Virus record (IMG/VR): IMGVR_UViG_3300036857_000105
Span: 1 to 37,283 of that record
Source: a virus
Strand: one strand, 5' to 3'
DNA length: 37,283 bases
In this document: positions 22,326 to 29,286 of the stretch, piece by piece
Position numbering within the stretch: the stretch's first letter is position 1
Layout of the letters: every line of letters begins with the position of its first letter
Position numbers and translations under genes: made by a program
Notes under the pieces: model-generated
Database searches by the model: none
Told to the model about the DNA's origin: nothing
The model's input: the letters and a program-made list of their open reading frames with translations, nothing else

Positions 22326-22561
22326 GCGCCGACCCCCGCCACGGCGACCCCGTCGGTCTGAACGAGGTCGCCGGCCTCGCTGTCGCCTTCAAGGCGCTCG
22401 TGCTGCGCGCCGGCGGCCGGCTCGAGATCACGAACGCCGAGCTCGAGCACGCGACGACGCTGCACGCCTACGTCGACGCCGACCCGGACCGGATGGTCGT
22501 CGAGCTCGTCGACGGGCCGCCTCCCGACGTTCCCCGCTTCGCCCGAGAGGAGGCGCCATGA
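22322..22561 (+). CDS. Hypothetical small protein
   Basis: A 79-residue protein, ATG 22322 (ATGA overlap), ending with ATGA overlap into recT. It contains LNEVAGLAVAFKALVLRAGG followed by LEITNAELEHATTLHAYVDA and VVELVDG: a helix, then a strand pattern. Small acidic proteins in this position may modulate the annealase; this is inferred from order only. Confidence 0.7.
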   Translation: MSADPRHGDPVGLNEVAGLAVAFKALVLRAGGRLEITNAELEHATTLHAYVDADPDRMVVELVDGPPPDVPRFAREEAP

Positions 22562-23610
22562 CCGAGATCGTCCCCTACCGCCAGCAGGGCGACTACGACG
22601 CGAGCTGGCTGCTCGACCCTGCCGAGATCGCGCAGCGGATCGGCGGAACCGACTTCGTCCCCGAGGCGCTCCGCTCGAACCCAGCCGCGATCACCGCCGC
22701 GCTGCTGTACGGCGACGAGGTCGGCCTCGGCCGGATGCAGTCGCTCGCGAAGATCGCCGTGATCAACGGCCGACCCACCCTGGCCGCCGAGGCGCAGCGC
22801 GGCCTGATCCGCGCCGCCGGCCACCGCATCTGGTTCGAGGAGTCGACGACCACCCGCTGCATCGCCTGCGGCAAGCGCGCCGACGAGGACGAGATCTCCA
22901 GGGTCACCTGGACGATGGACGACGCGCAGCGCGCCAACCTCGCCGGCAAGCCGCCGTGGCGCATGTACCCGCGCCAGATGCTCAAGGCCCGCGCGAGCGC
23001 CGAGCTCGCCCGCGACCTCTTCCCCGACGTGATCGGAGGCCTCGCCGCGACCGAGGAGGCCGACGACGAGCAGGCGCCGGCGAACGGCGCCGAACCCGCC
23101 GCGGCCCGCTCGAGCGGAACGCGACGGCGCCGGCGCGCCGCGATCGCCGCCCCTGAGCCGCCGTCCGAGCCCGCCACGCCCGACAAGCCCGAGCCCGACC
23201 CTGAACCGCCAGCCGACGAGGACGACGCGCAGGGCGCCTCCCAGGAGCGCACAGCGGAACAGATCGCAGGCGACGAGGCGCACTCGCCTGGCGCCGACAG
23301 CGCCCTACCACCGCCCGGTCAGCTACCCGCCGCCGAGCAGGCGCTCGTCGACGAAGCGATCGCCGCCGGCGCCCACGAGGTCCAGCCCGACATGGTCACC
23401 GACCCGCAGCGGCGCAAGATGCACGCGCTCTTCCGCGACGTCGGGATCGCCGACCGCGCCGACCGGCTGCGCTACTGCGCCGGCGTCGTCGAGCGGCAGC
23501 TCACGACCTCGAGCGAGCTCACGAAGGACGAAGCCGGCAAGGTGATCGACCACCTCGAGAAGTACGACCCCGACGACCCGCAGACCTGGCCGTTCCCCGA
23601 GGGCTTCTAA
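22558..23610 (+). CDS. recT: RecT-family single-strand annealing protein with C-terminal extension
   Basis: A 350-residue protein, ATG 22558. Residues about 15-165 match RecT: PAAITAALLYGDEVGLGRMQ, SLAKIAVINGRPTLAAEAQR, RMYPRQMLKARASAELARDL. Inside, Cys101-x2-Cys104 (RCIACGKRADED) forms half of a zinc knuckle; no matching second pair is near. Residues about 167-265 are a Pro/Glu/Asp-rich disordered linker. Residues about 275-350 (DPQRRKMHALFRDVGIADRA to VIDHLEKYDPDD) are a separate helical module seen on some actinophage RecT proteins. It anneals complementary single strands produced by the nuclease at 20286, for replication-linked recombination. Confidence 0.87.
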   Translation: MTEIVPYRQQGDYDASWLLDPAEIAQRIGGTDFVPEALRSNPAAITAALLYGDEVGLGRMQSLAKIAVINGRPTLAAEAQRGLIRAAGHRIWFEESTTTRCIACGKRADEDEISRVTWTMDDAQRANLAGKPPWRMYPRQMLKARASAELARDLFPDVIGGLAATEEADDEQAPANGAEPAAARSSGTRRRRRAAIAAPEPPSEPATPDKPEPDPEPPADEDDAQGASQERTAEQIAGDEAHSPGADSALPPPGQLPAAEQALVDEAIAAGAHEVQPDMVTDPQRRKMHALFRDVGIADRADRLRYCAGVVERQLTTSSELTKDEAGKVIDHLEKYDPDDPQTWPFPEGF

Positions 23611-23817
23611 TTGGACGGGCCGCTGCAGGAGCTCGCCGGCAAGCGCGTGTGGCTCACGGTCGGCACCGGCTGCCAGGAGCGGCTAAGCGTCGACGTCGAG
23701 GTCGCCGAGGACGGCTGGCTGCACGCGATGACCGTGGTCGAGCCGCCGGCGACGCCGCACCGCGTGCTCGTCCAGATCGACGCGATCGCCTACGCCGAGA
23801 TCGACGACGAGCCATGA
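23611..23817 (+). CDS. Hypothetical small beta protein
   Basis: A 68-residue protein starting at TTG 23611, directly after the recT stop, with no intergenic base. The sequence GKRVWLTVGTGCQERLSVD, then EVAEDGWLHAMTVVEP and HRVLVQIDAIAYAEID is a small SH3/OB-like barrel pattern. TTG is chosen because no other in-frame start precedes the conserved part. No function known. Confidence 0.65.
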   Translation: MDGPLQELAGKRVWLTVGTGCQERLSVDVEVAEDGWLHAMTVVEPPATPHRVLVQIDAIAYAEIDDEP

Positions 23818-24062
23818 ACGAGCTCGACGAGCAAGAGCGCGTGCACCGCGCGATCGAGCACGTACTCGAGCTCCGCGAGGGCCACGTCCTGACCGGATGG
23901 GTGCTGCTCCACGAAACGCTCGGCCCCGACGGCGCGACCACCGCCGGCCACCTCTACGGACCCGCCGGCATGACCGACTGGCGCGCGCTCGGCCTCTGCG
24001 AGTGGGCCGCCCGCTACACGATCCCGCCCGACGCCGACCCCGACGACGACGAGGCGACGTGA
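23814..24062 (+). CDS. Hypothetical small protein
   Basis: An 82-residue acidic protein, ATG 23814 (ATGA overlap). It contains a helix (QERVHRAIEHVLELREGHVL) and a strand pair (TGWVLLHETLGPDG, ATTAGHLYGPAGMTDW), and ends Asp-rich. Its pattern resembles small host-interaction proteins of actinophages, but no assignment can be made. Confidence 0.7.
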   Translation: MNELDEQERVHRAIEHVLELREGHVLTGWVLLHETLGPDGATTAGHLYGPAGMTDWRALGLCEWAARYTIPPDADPDDDEAT

Positions 24063-24550
24063 GCGCGCACGTCACTCGAGCCGAGCGGCTGCAGCAGATC
24101 CTCATCGGCAAGGCCCGCGGCCTCACACAGCGCGAGATCGCCGCCGAGCTCGGGATCGGCAGGTCGGCCGTCAACAGCATCATCTGCGACCCCGCCGGCA
24201 CGAAGGCGCGCGCCCGCAAGGACCGCTACCGCGGCGTCTGCGCCGACTGCGGCGGCCCTACCGACGGCTCCAACGGCCGCGACAAGGCGGCGCTCCGCTG
24301 CCGCTGGTGCGCACGCGGCCTCCAGCCGCCGCGCCGCCGGCTCACCCTCCCCGTCCGCCTCTGCGACCTCTCGCTCGACGCGCGCCTCGCCGGCGCCCGC
24401 GAGGCCGCCCGCACCTGGCGCGACCCGAACGACCGCGCCGAGATCCTGCTCGCCGCGCTCACCCCGTCGACCACCGTCTACTGGCTCGCCGAGTCGGCCC
24501 GACCGCTGCTCGAGCAGCTTGCCCACGCGACCGATGAGGTGGCAGCGTGA
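24059..24550 (+). CDS. HTH and zinc-ribbon DNA-binding protein
   Basis: A 163-residue protein, GTG 24059 (GTGA overlap). Residues 20-42 (RGLTQREIAAELGIGRSAVN) are a clear helix-turn-helix of the sigma-region-4/HTH_23 type. A zinc ribbon follows with Cys61-x2-Cys64 and Cys81-x2-Cys84. The C-terminal 70 residues are helical. It directly precedes the putative replication initiator, so it may regulate early genes or help at the origin. Confidence 0.8.
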   Translation: MSAHVTRAERLQQILIGKARGLTQREIAAELGIGRSAVNSIICDPAGTKARARKDRYRGVCADCGGPTDGSNGRDKAALRCRWCARGLQPPRRRLTLPVRLCDLSLDARLAGAREAARTWRDPNDRAEILLAALTPSTTVYWLAESARPLLEQLAHATDEVAA

Positions 24551-25329
24551 CCGCGGGCGGCTGGTGGAAGGCGCCACGCGCGCTCGCCGCGATGCTCGCC
24601 CGGCGAGAGTTGACGTTCAACGCCTACGCACTCCTGCACTACCTCGTCGCCGCCGGCGCCGACCGCGACGACGGAGTCGTCACCTCGCACGGCGCGCTCG
24701 CCGACGTCACCGATCTCAGCACCAAGACGGTCGGCCGGGCGCTGCGCTCGCTGCGCGACGCCGGCCTGATCGACTACGACGACCACGCCCGCGTCGCCAC
24801 TTTCACGGTGCGCACTGGGGACACCCTGAGGACAGCGCTGGGGACTTTCCACAGGGGGTCTGTGTCCCCAGCAACTGAGGACACCGCTGCACCCGTGTCC
24901 CCAGGCAAACCCGCATCAGCACAGGGTTCGCTTGCGGACATGGCTACGGACACCCTCGCGCGCGCGCGCGGGACCAAGATAGAGAAGGACCCCCTTACCC
25001 CCGCGACGAGCGCGGGGGACGCCCGAGACGGCACCGCGACGACGCCCTGCCTGGTCTGCGGTGAGCGCGTCCGTCCCGGCTACCGCTGCCCCGGCTGCGG
25101 CTCGAACCCACGCGCCGCCGGCAGCAGCATCCGCGAGAGCGCCAGGCGCCGGACGACGGCGAGCGACTACGACCGCGCCCTCGCCAAGGTCCGCAACGAG
25201 GCCTGGCAGTACGACCTCGGCGCCTTCCGCGCCGAGCTCGACCGCTTCGACCTCAGCGCCGCCGAGCGCGGCCAGCTCGAGCAGCTCCGCGCCGAGCTCG
25301 TCGACGACGACGAGGCGCTCGCATGGTGA
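24547..25329 (+). CDS. Replication initiator-like winged-helix protein
   Basis: A 260-residue protein, GTG 24547. Residues about 15-85 (ELTFNAYALLHYLVAAG, SHGALADVTDLSTKTVGRAL, RSLRDAGLIDYD) are a winged helix of the phage O/RepA-like replication type. Residues about 90-160 are a low-complexity linker whose DNA carries the iteron cluster. A zinc motif follows (CLVCGERVRPGYRCPGCG: Cys-x2-Cys ... Cys-x2-Cys), then a helical C-terminus. By analogy with lambda O, it would bind iterons inside its own gene and recruit host helicase machinery. No phage helicase or primase is encoded in the window, so it must rely on the host's. Confidence 0.75.
   Translation: MTAGGWWKAPRALAAMLARRELTFNAYALLHYLVAAGADRDDGVVTSHGALADVTDLSTKTVGRALRSLRDAGLIDYDDHARVATFTVRTGDTLRTALGTFHRGSVSPATEDTAAPVSPGKPASAQGSLADMATDTLARARGTKIEKDPLTPATSAGDARDGTATTPCLVCGERVRPGYRCPGCGSNPRAAGSSIRESARRRTTASDYDRALAKVRNEAWQYDLGAFRAELDRFDLSAAERGQLEQLRAELVDDDEALAW
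24816..25018 (+). repeat. Iteron cluster and hairpin: candidate replication origin
   Basis: Eight copies of TGNGGACA or close variants: direct at 24816, 24827, 24839 (ends T), 24876, 24933 and 24945 (TACGGACA); inverted TGTCCCCA at 24863 and 24896. Spacings of 11, 12 and 12 bp put neighbours on one helix face. They are followed by a (CG)7 run (24957-24970), the A/G-rich stretch AAGATAGAGAAGGA, and a perfect 8-bp hairpin CCCCCGCG/CGCGGGGG (24998-25018). All lie in the linker-coding part of the initiator gene. Confidence 0.72.
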
Positions 25330-25445
25330 CCCGCCGGCGCCGGCGCCTGCTCGCCGCCTGCCGGTGGCGTTCCCGCGACGTCCCGATCCGCGACCACGTC
25401 CGCGCGATCGAACGCACCCTCGACCGGAGAGGACGACAGCCATGA
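25323..25445 (+). CDS. Very small Arg-rich protein
   Basis: A 40-residue protein at ATG 25323, overlapping the initiator stop by 7 bp and the next start by ATGA. It begins MVTRRRRRLL and is strongly basic (RDHVRAIERTLDRRGRQP). Overlaps at both ends support translation as part of the chain; the codons are also compatible with a simple linker. It could bind nucleic acid. No further assignment. Confidence 0.5.
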   Translation: MVTRRRRRLLAACRWRSRDVPIRDHVRAIERTLDRRGRQP

Positions 25446-25690
25446 CCCCGACGACCTGCCGCTCCTGCGGAGCGCCGATCGTCTTCTGCAGGACGACGCG
25501 CGGCAGCACGATGCCCGTCGACCTCGAGCCGAGCGCCCGAGGGAACCTGCGCATGTACGACGACCTCGTCGTCGCGCTCAGCCGCGCCGACCTCGAGCAG
25601 GCCCGCAACGCCGACGAGCCGCTGCACATCTCGCACTTCGCCACCTGCCCGAACGGGCCCGAGCACCGCAAGCGGAGCCGACGCCGGTGA
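25442..25690 (+). CDS. Small zinc-finger protein
   Basis: An 82-residue protein, ATG 25442. Cys6-x2-Cys9 near the start and His65/Cys69 near the end (ISHFATCPNGPEH) can bind one zinc. Between them is MPVDLEPSARGNLRMYDDLV, a pattern seen in small phage proteins often called 'HNH-like or zinc-binding hypothetical'. 'I-S-H-F-A-T-C-P' is a recurrent end of such actinophage proteins. It lies just before rusA and probably acts on DNA. Confidence 0.75.
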   Translation: MTPTTCRSCGAPIVFCRTTRGSTMPVDLEPSARGNLRMYDDLVVALSRADLEQARNADEPLHISHFATCPNGPEHRKRSRRR

Positions 25691-26154
25691 GCACCGGGCG
25701 CTTCGAGGACGGCCGCCGCTTCGTGCGGGTCGAGATCGCCGGCACGCCGGCGCCGCAGGGCTCCAAGACGATCGCGACCGGAGGCGGCCGCACCTGGACA
25801 CGAGAGGACAACCGCGCGACCGAGCCGTGGCGGAACGCCGTCGCGGCGGCCGCGATCGACGCGATGGACGGCGACGAGCTCCTGGCCGGGCCGCTGCTGC
25901 TCGAGGCGACGTTCCGCTTCCCGCGGCCGAAGCACCACTACGGCACCGGCCGCAACGCCGGCAAGGTCAAGGCGAGCGCGCCGACGTGGGTCGCGACCCG
26001 CCCGGACCTCGACAAGCTGGTGCGCGCCGTCGCCGACGCGCTCGCCGGCATCGCCTACCAGGACGACTCGCAGATCGCCGAGCACGAAGCGGTCAAGTGC
26101 TACGGGACGCCCGGGCTCGAGCTGACCCTCTACGAGATCGGAGGACACCGATGA
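25687..26154 (+). CDS. rusA: RusA-like Holliday junction resolvase
   Basis: A 155-residue protein, GTG 25687 (GTGA overlap). 'VRVEIAGTPAPQGSKTIA' is the family's N-terminal strand and loop. The active site is in RPDLDKLVRAVADALAGIAY followed by QDDSQI: Asp107, Asp109, Asp117, Asp126 and Asp127 bind metal, and Lys110 is conserved. It cuts four-way junctions made by annealing and replication, so that DNA can be packaged. It is slightly longer than E. coli RusA (120), with a C-terminal strand (LELTLYEIGG). Confidence 0.92.
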   Translation: MSTGRFEDGRRFVRVEIAGTPAPQGSKTIATGGGRTWTREDNRATEPWRNAVAAAAIDAMDGDELLAGPLLLEATFRFPRPKHHYGTGRNAGKVKASAPTWVATRPDLDKLVRAVADALAGIAYQDDSQIAEHEAVKCYGTPGLELTLYEIGGHR

Positions 26155-27020
26155 GCAAGATCGGATCGCAGGACGGGATCGTCGCGTTCCACAACCGGCA
26201 GCGCGACCTCGACCCCGCCGGCACGCTGCTCGTCAAAGGCAAGGACGGCAGGTGGCCCGACATGAACCAGGCGCTCGCCGGCGTCCCGGTCGATCAGTGG
26301 AAGGCGATCGACAAGCACCAGCGGACCGAGCAGATCCTCAAGGACGACCACGACACCGGCGCCTCGGGCGGCTCCGACTTCGACTACCTCGTCCCGGCGC
26401 AGGCCCGGATCTTCCTGGCGCAGGCGCCGCTCGACTGCCTGAACGCGCCGCCCTGGATGGTGCCCGTCTGCAGCGCCGACCGCGGCTACCGCGACCAGGG
26501 CGAGACGAATTACTACACGCCCGACGTGATCGCGAAGCTGCGCGAGCGCTTCGGCACCGTCGAGGCGTGGTGCGACTGCCGCGTGCCCTCGGGCTTCGTC
26601 GCCGGCGTCGGCACCGGCTACGACGTCGCCTGCCAGATGGTCGACGAGCTCGACCTCGACGGGCCCGCCTGGGGCCAGTGCGAGACGGAGCCCGAGTTCG
26701 ACAACGCCTACAACGGGGGCGCCCGTCGGATGGTCGGCCAGCTCGCCGGCCTCCGCGACGACCAGCGCGACCGGATCGGCGCGGCCGAAGTGCTGCTCGC
26801 CTTCGAGCTCTACCGCAACAAGATGCCCTGGCAGGTGCCCGACTACGGCGACGACGGCGCTGGCGTCGGCGGCACCTGCATCGGCGTCTACGCGAGCGAC
26901 AGCGAGGGCGCGACCTACTACCCGGTCAGCCGCTACAAGGACGAGGGCTACTACACGCCCGGCAGGAGCTCCGTCTACGGCGTCGGGCTGATGGTGCAGG
27001 ACTGGATCGACCTCGCGTGA
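26151..27020 (+). CDS. Protein of unknown function, possibly TIM-barrel hydrolase-like
   Basis: A 289-residue protein, ATG 26151 after GGAGG. Segments such as PPWMVPVCSADRGYRDQGETN, TVEAWCDCRVPSGFVAGVG, DLDGPAWGQCETEPEFDNAY, AAEVLLAFELYRNKMPWQVP and GVYASDSEGATYYP read as alternating strands and helices, each strand ending in acidic or polar residues. This resembles a GH25-like barrel. The first 90 residues are polar and may bind a partner. It is not in the lysis cassette and has no signal peptide. A lysin, a virion-associated wall enzyme or something else are all possible; I do not recognise the family. Confidence 0.75.
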   Translation: MSKIGSQDGIVAFHNRQRDLDPAGTLLVKGKDGRWPDMNQALAGVPVDQWKAIDKHQRTEQILKDDHDTGASGGSDFDYLVPAQARIFLAQAPLDCLNAPPWMVPVCSADRGYRDQGETNYYTPDVIAKLRERFGTVEAWCDCRVPSGFVAGVGTGYDVACQMVDELDLDGPAWGQCETEPEFDNAYNGGARRMVGQLAGLRDDQRDRIGAAEVLLAFELYRNKMPWQVPDYGDDGAGVGGTCIGVYASDSEGATYYPVSRYKDEGYYTPGRSSVYGVGLMVQDWIDLA

Positions 27021-27069
27021 CAGCGAGCCCCGCCGAGCCACGGTGCCGAGGTCAGCTAAGGGCCCGCGC

Positions 27070-27098
27070 TCGAATCGTAAGCGGCGGCGCGCTAACCT
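27070..27098 (+). promoter_or_regulatory. Candidate leaderless promoter for the gene at 27105
   Basis: TCGAAT (27070-27075, weak -35), 17 bp, TAACCT (27093-27098), then only 6 bases to GTG 27105. That spacing places the RNA start at the start codon. The 12-mer CGCGCTAACCTC around the -10 is shared with the capsid-gene promoter candidate at 961. No Shine-Dalgarno sequence precedes the GTG, which fits leaderless translation. Confidence 0.5.
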
Positions 27099-27104
27099 CC
27101 GGGC

Positions 27105-27404
27105 GTGGCGCTCACCGCCAAGCAGCGGAACGCCCTGCCCGACTCAGCGTTCGTCTACCGCAAGTCGCGCAAGTACCCGGTGCCGACGAAGGCGCAAGCG
27201 CGCAAGGCCGGGATCAGCGAGCGCCAGCGGATCGGCCTGCACCGCAACGCGCTCAGCCGGGCCGCGCAGCGGCACACGATGGGAACGCCGAGCAAGGTCC
27301 GCAGCGTCGTGCGCAAGCGGCACGGCGGCAAGGTCGCCAGCGTCACGAGGACCCGCCGCGTCCGGCCGCCGTCGATCCTCAGCCGCCGGCGCCGGCGCAA
27401 GTGA
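27105..27404 (+). CDS. Basic DUF6582-like protein
   Basis: A 99-residue, strongly basic protein from GTG 27105. It starts LTAKQRNALPDSAFVYRKSR and continues KYPVPTKAQARKAGISERQ, matching a small domain found in actinophages alone or at the end of head proteases; HRNALSRAAQ is the helix that follows. The C-terminus is Arg-rich (TRTRRVRPPSILSRRRRRK). Its role is unknown, though capsid or DNA association is often suggested. No ribosome site is visible, in agreement with a leaderless start. Confidence 0.78.
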   Translation: MALTAKQRNALPDSAFVYRKSRKYPVPTKAQARKAGISERQRIGLHRNALSRAAQRHTMGTPSKVRSVVRKRHGGKVASVTRTRRVRPPSILSRRRRRK

Positions 27405-27694
27405 CCGAGCAGACGCGCTGGCGGATCGTCGAGATCCCCGGCACCAGCCACCTCAACGTCGAGCTCGTCGTCGAGACGACCGCGCCGGCGATCGTGCACG
27501 CGATCGAGAGCGCCGCCTGGTCGAACCGCGTCGTGCTCGAGCGGATACGGGGGGAGGGGTCGAAGCCGGCACCCTTCGCCGGCGTCGAGGCAGGGGGGGT
27601 GGGCGCGCAGGAGCCCGACGCCGACGTTGAGCCAGGGGGGGTCGCCGTCGATCAGGGGGAGGGGTCTGACAGGGGGGAGGGGTCGAACCGGTGA
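27401..27694 (+). CDS. Hypothetical protein with G-run-encoded tail
   Basis: A 97-residue protein, GTG 27401 (GTGA overlap). The first 50 residues form a small strand-helix-strand unit (WRIVEIPGTSHLNVELVVET, IVHAIESAAWSNRVVLERIR). From residue 51 the sequence is low-complexity Gly/Glu/Val/Asp, encoded by DNA with several runs of 5-7 G (27549, 27594, 27634, 27655, 27672). The tail is probably dictated by these DNA repeats rather than by protein function. Confidence 0.65.
   Translation: MTEQTRWRIVEIPGTSHLNVELVVETTAPAIVHAIESAAWSNRVVLERIRGEGSKPAPFAGVEAGGVGAQEPDADVEPGGVAVDQGEGSDRGEGSNR
27655..27682 (+). other. G-quadruplex motif
   Basis: GGGGG-A-GGGG-TCTGACA-GGGGGG-A-GGGG gives four G-runs of at least four with loops of 1, 7 and 1 bases, a strong quadruplex pattern on the coding strand. 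A related block GGGGGGAGGGGTCGAAGCC occurs at 27549, and the second half here continues with TCGAACC, so the unit is repeated. It ends 8 bp before the HNH gene start. Confidence 0.7.
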
Positions 27695-28152
27695 GCCGGG
27701 CCGCCGCCGCCTGCCCGGTCCCCGGCTGCCATCGCACGACCGCACGCGGAGGACGCTGCCACGTCCATGCCCCGCAACCCTGGCAGTCCTCGCAGCAACG
27801 CCGCCAGGAGCTCGGGCTCAAGGGCGCGCGAGGCGTCGCGATCAAGCAAGCAGCTCGAGCTCGAGCACGACACCGATGCGAGAGCTGCGGCCGCGCCGTT
27901 CCACGCGGCGCCGGCGCCGTCGATCACCGCGTGCCGCTCGCCGCCGGCGGCGCGCCCGGCCACCTCGGGCCCGGCGGCCTCGACAACCTGCAGCTGCTCT
28001 GCGACGAGTGCGAGGGGACCAAAACGATCGCCGACCGCGTCGCGCGCACGGGTGGGGGAGGCTCCCCCCCGCGCGATTCGACAGACCCCGATGGGGACTG
28101 CGGCCGCGAAAAAAAGTCGCCTCGCGCGCACGCGCGTGGCGGCGGAAAGTAG
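27691..28152 (+). CDS. HNH endonuclease
   Basis: A 153-residue protein, GTG 27691 (GTGA overlap). An N-terminal Cys/His cluster (CPVPGCHRTTARGGRCHVH) can bind zinc. The HNH core is RCESCGR (Cys63, Cys66), VDHRVPLAAGG (Asp78-His79), then GLDNLQLLCDECEGTKT (Asn99, Cys104, Cys107). The usual His of the final CHxxK motif is Glu108, a known variant form. HNH nucleases encoded near terminase are often needed for packaging in long-tailed phages. The C-terminus is disordered and contains an A7 run (around 28110-28116). Confidence 0.88.
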   Translation: MSRAAAACPVPGCHRTTARGGRCHVHAPQPWQSSQQRRQELGLKGARGVAIKQAARARARHRCESCGRAVPRGAGAVDHRVPLAAGGAPGHLGPGGLDNLQLLCDECEGTKTIADRVARTGGGGSPPRDSTDPDGDCGREKKSPRAHARGGGK

Positions 28153-28164
28153 GAGGACGACGAG

Positions 28165-28389
28165 ATGATCGACGAGCGGACCTGGACATGCCACGTTTGC
28201 GAGGACGAGCGGCCCGACAGCGCGATCACGGTGCTGAGCCGCCGCTACCGGAGCCGCGAGGGCGTCGAGGTGACCGAGAACGTGCGCTACTGCCGCGACC
28301 GCGAGACGTGTGCGGCCGGCGCGCAGGGGATCCACTGGCTCGGCTCCGACTGGAGCGAGGTCACCGACGACCCGATCCTGCAGCCATGA
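28165..28389 (+). CDS. Small zinc-binding protein
   Basis: A 74-residue protein, ATG 28165, with AGGAGG about 6 bases upstream. Cys9-x2-Cys12 (WTCHVCEDERPDSAI) and a second pair in YCRDRETCAAGAQG suggest one zinc site. The ending HWLGSDWSEV is polar. Typical small nucleic-acid-associated phage protein; no specific function. Confidence 0.75.
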   Translation: MIDERTWTCHVCEDERPDSAITVLSRRYRSREGVEVTENVRYCRDRETCAAGAQGIHWLGSDWSEVTDDPILQP

Positions 28390-28697
28390 CGCCGACGACT
28401 GAGCCGAGCAACCTCGTCGAGCGCGCCTGCGCCGCGGCGATGGACGCCGCCGAGCAGGAGCTCGGCGCCGGCGGCGGACGGCTCGACTACATCTACATCG
28501 GGCTCAGCGCGAGCGACGTCCCCGCCGGCGAGCTCGACGCGTGCACGTCGGCGGCCGGCACCGACCTGCCCGAGGACATCGGCGATCGCGCCCGGGCGAT
28601 CGTCGCGTTCCTGGTGACGGAGGCGGCGTCGACCGCGAAGGCGATCGGGCTCGACGTTCGGATCGTGCCGATGCAGGGCCCGATGGGGCAGGGATGA
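28386..28697 (+). CDS. Hypothetical protein
   Basis: A 103-residue protein, ATG 28386 (ATGA overlap). A helix (NLVERACAAAMDAAEQELGA) is followed by a strand (LDYIYIGLSASDVPAG) and helices (DLPEDIGDRARAIVAFLVTE), ending in a strand (LDVRIVPMQG). Looks like a compact alpha/beta domain. Not recognised. Confidence 0.7.
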   Translation: MTPTTEPSNLVERACAAAMDAAEQELGAGGGRLDYIYIGLSASDVPAGELDACTSAAGTDLPEDIGDRARAIVAFLVTEAASTAKAIGLDVRIVPMQGPMGQG

Positions 28698-29047
28698 CCG
28701 CGCCGAGGCTCGACGAGCCGCGGCTCACGGCGGCGATCACGTTCGTGCGACGGACCGGCGCGACGTCGGTGCAGATCCGCTACTCGGACGATGAGCCGCC
28801 GGTCGTGTGGATCGCGGTCGCGAGCTACCCGGACGATCGGCATGAGGCGGCGGCGGCGCTCGAGCCGACGCGGGCGGCGCTGCGGCTCTGCGAGCAGCTC
28901 GCCGACGGCGGCCAGTGCCGGCACTGCGGGCGGCCGACTGGCCTCGAGCCCGACAGCCTGGAGACGATGCCGCTCGACGAGCTGGTCTGCTGGTACCAGT
29001 ACGACCCGGAGCTCGAGACGTTCCGCCGCGGCTGCGAGGGCGCATGA
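28694..29047 (+). CDS. Hypothetical protein with CxxC motif
   Basis: A 117-residue protein, ATG 28694 (ATGA overlap). The first half is a strand-rich unit (ATSVQIRYSDDEPPVVWIAV); the second half holds CRHCGRPTGLEPDSLETMPL, then DELVCWYQYDPELETFRRGC, in which the CxxC, Cys in DELVCW and final Cys could bind zinc. This 'CRHCGRPT ... FRRGC' pattern recurs in actinophage hypothetical proteins. Role unknown. Confidence 0.75.
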   Translation: MTAPRLDEPRLTAAITFVRRTGATSVQIRYSDDEPPVVWIAVASYPDDRHEAAAALEPTRAALRLCEQLADGGQCRHCGRPTGLEPDSLETMPLDELVCWYQYDPELETFRRGCEGA

Positions 29048-29286
29048 CCGGCGACGACCGGCTGGCAGAGATCCGCGCCGCGCTGATGGCGGACGCCGAT
29101 CTGCGGGAGAAGTCGGCTTCGCTGGTCGAGGCGATGCTGGTCGACCTCGAGGGCCTCGACGACGACGACCCGCCGCCCGAGTGGTGCGACGGCGTGGCGA
29201 ACGTGCCCGAGAACGTCGGCGAGCTCCGCGCCCGGCTGCGCCTGACGCTTGCCGAGATCGCCGCTCGGGATGGAGGGTCGGCATGA
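29044..29286 (+). CDS. Hypothetical helical protein
   Basis: An 80-residue acidic protein, ATG 29044 (ATGA overlap). Helices (LAEIRAALMADADLREKSAS, VGELRARLRLTLAEIAARD) flank a Asp/Pro-rich centre with one Trp-Cys (PPPEWCDGVANVPE). Not recognised. Confidence 0.68.
   Translation: MTGDDRLAEIRAALMADADLREKSASLVEAMLVDLEGLDDDDPPPEWCDGVANVPENVGELRARLRLTLAEIAARDGGSA

Noticed and set aside
28107-28120. A-AAA-AAG slippery heptamer in the HNH gene
   Set aside because: It is in the right frame for a dnaX-like -1 shift, but the shifted frame reads through an Arg-rich shadow of later genes and no stimulatory structure is clear, so it is most likely chance.
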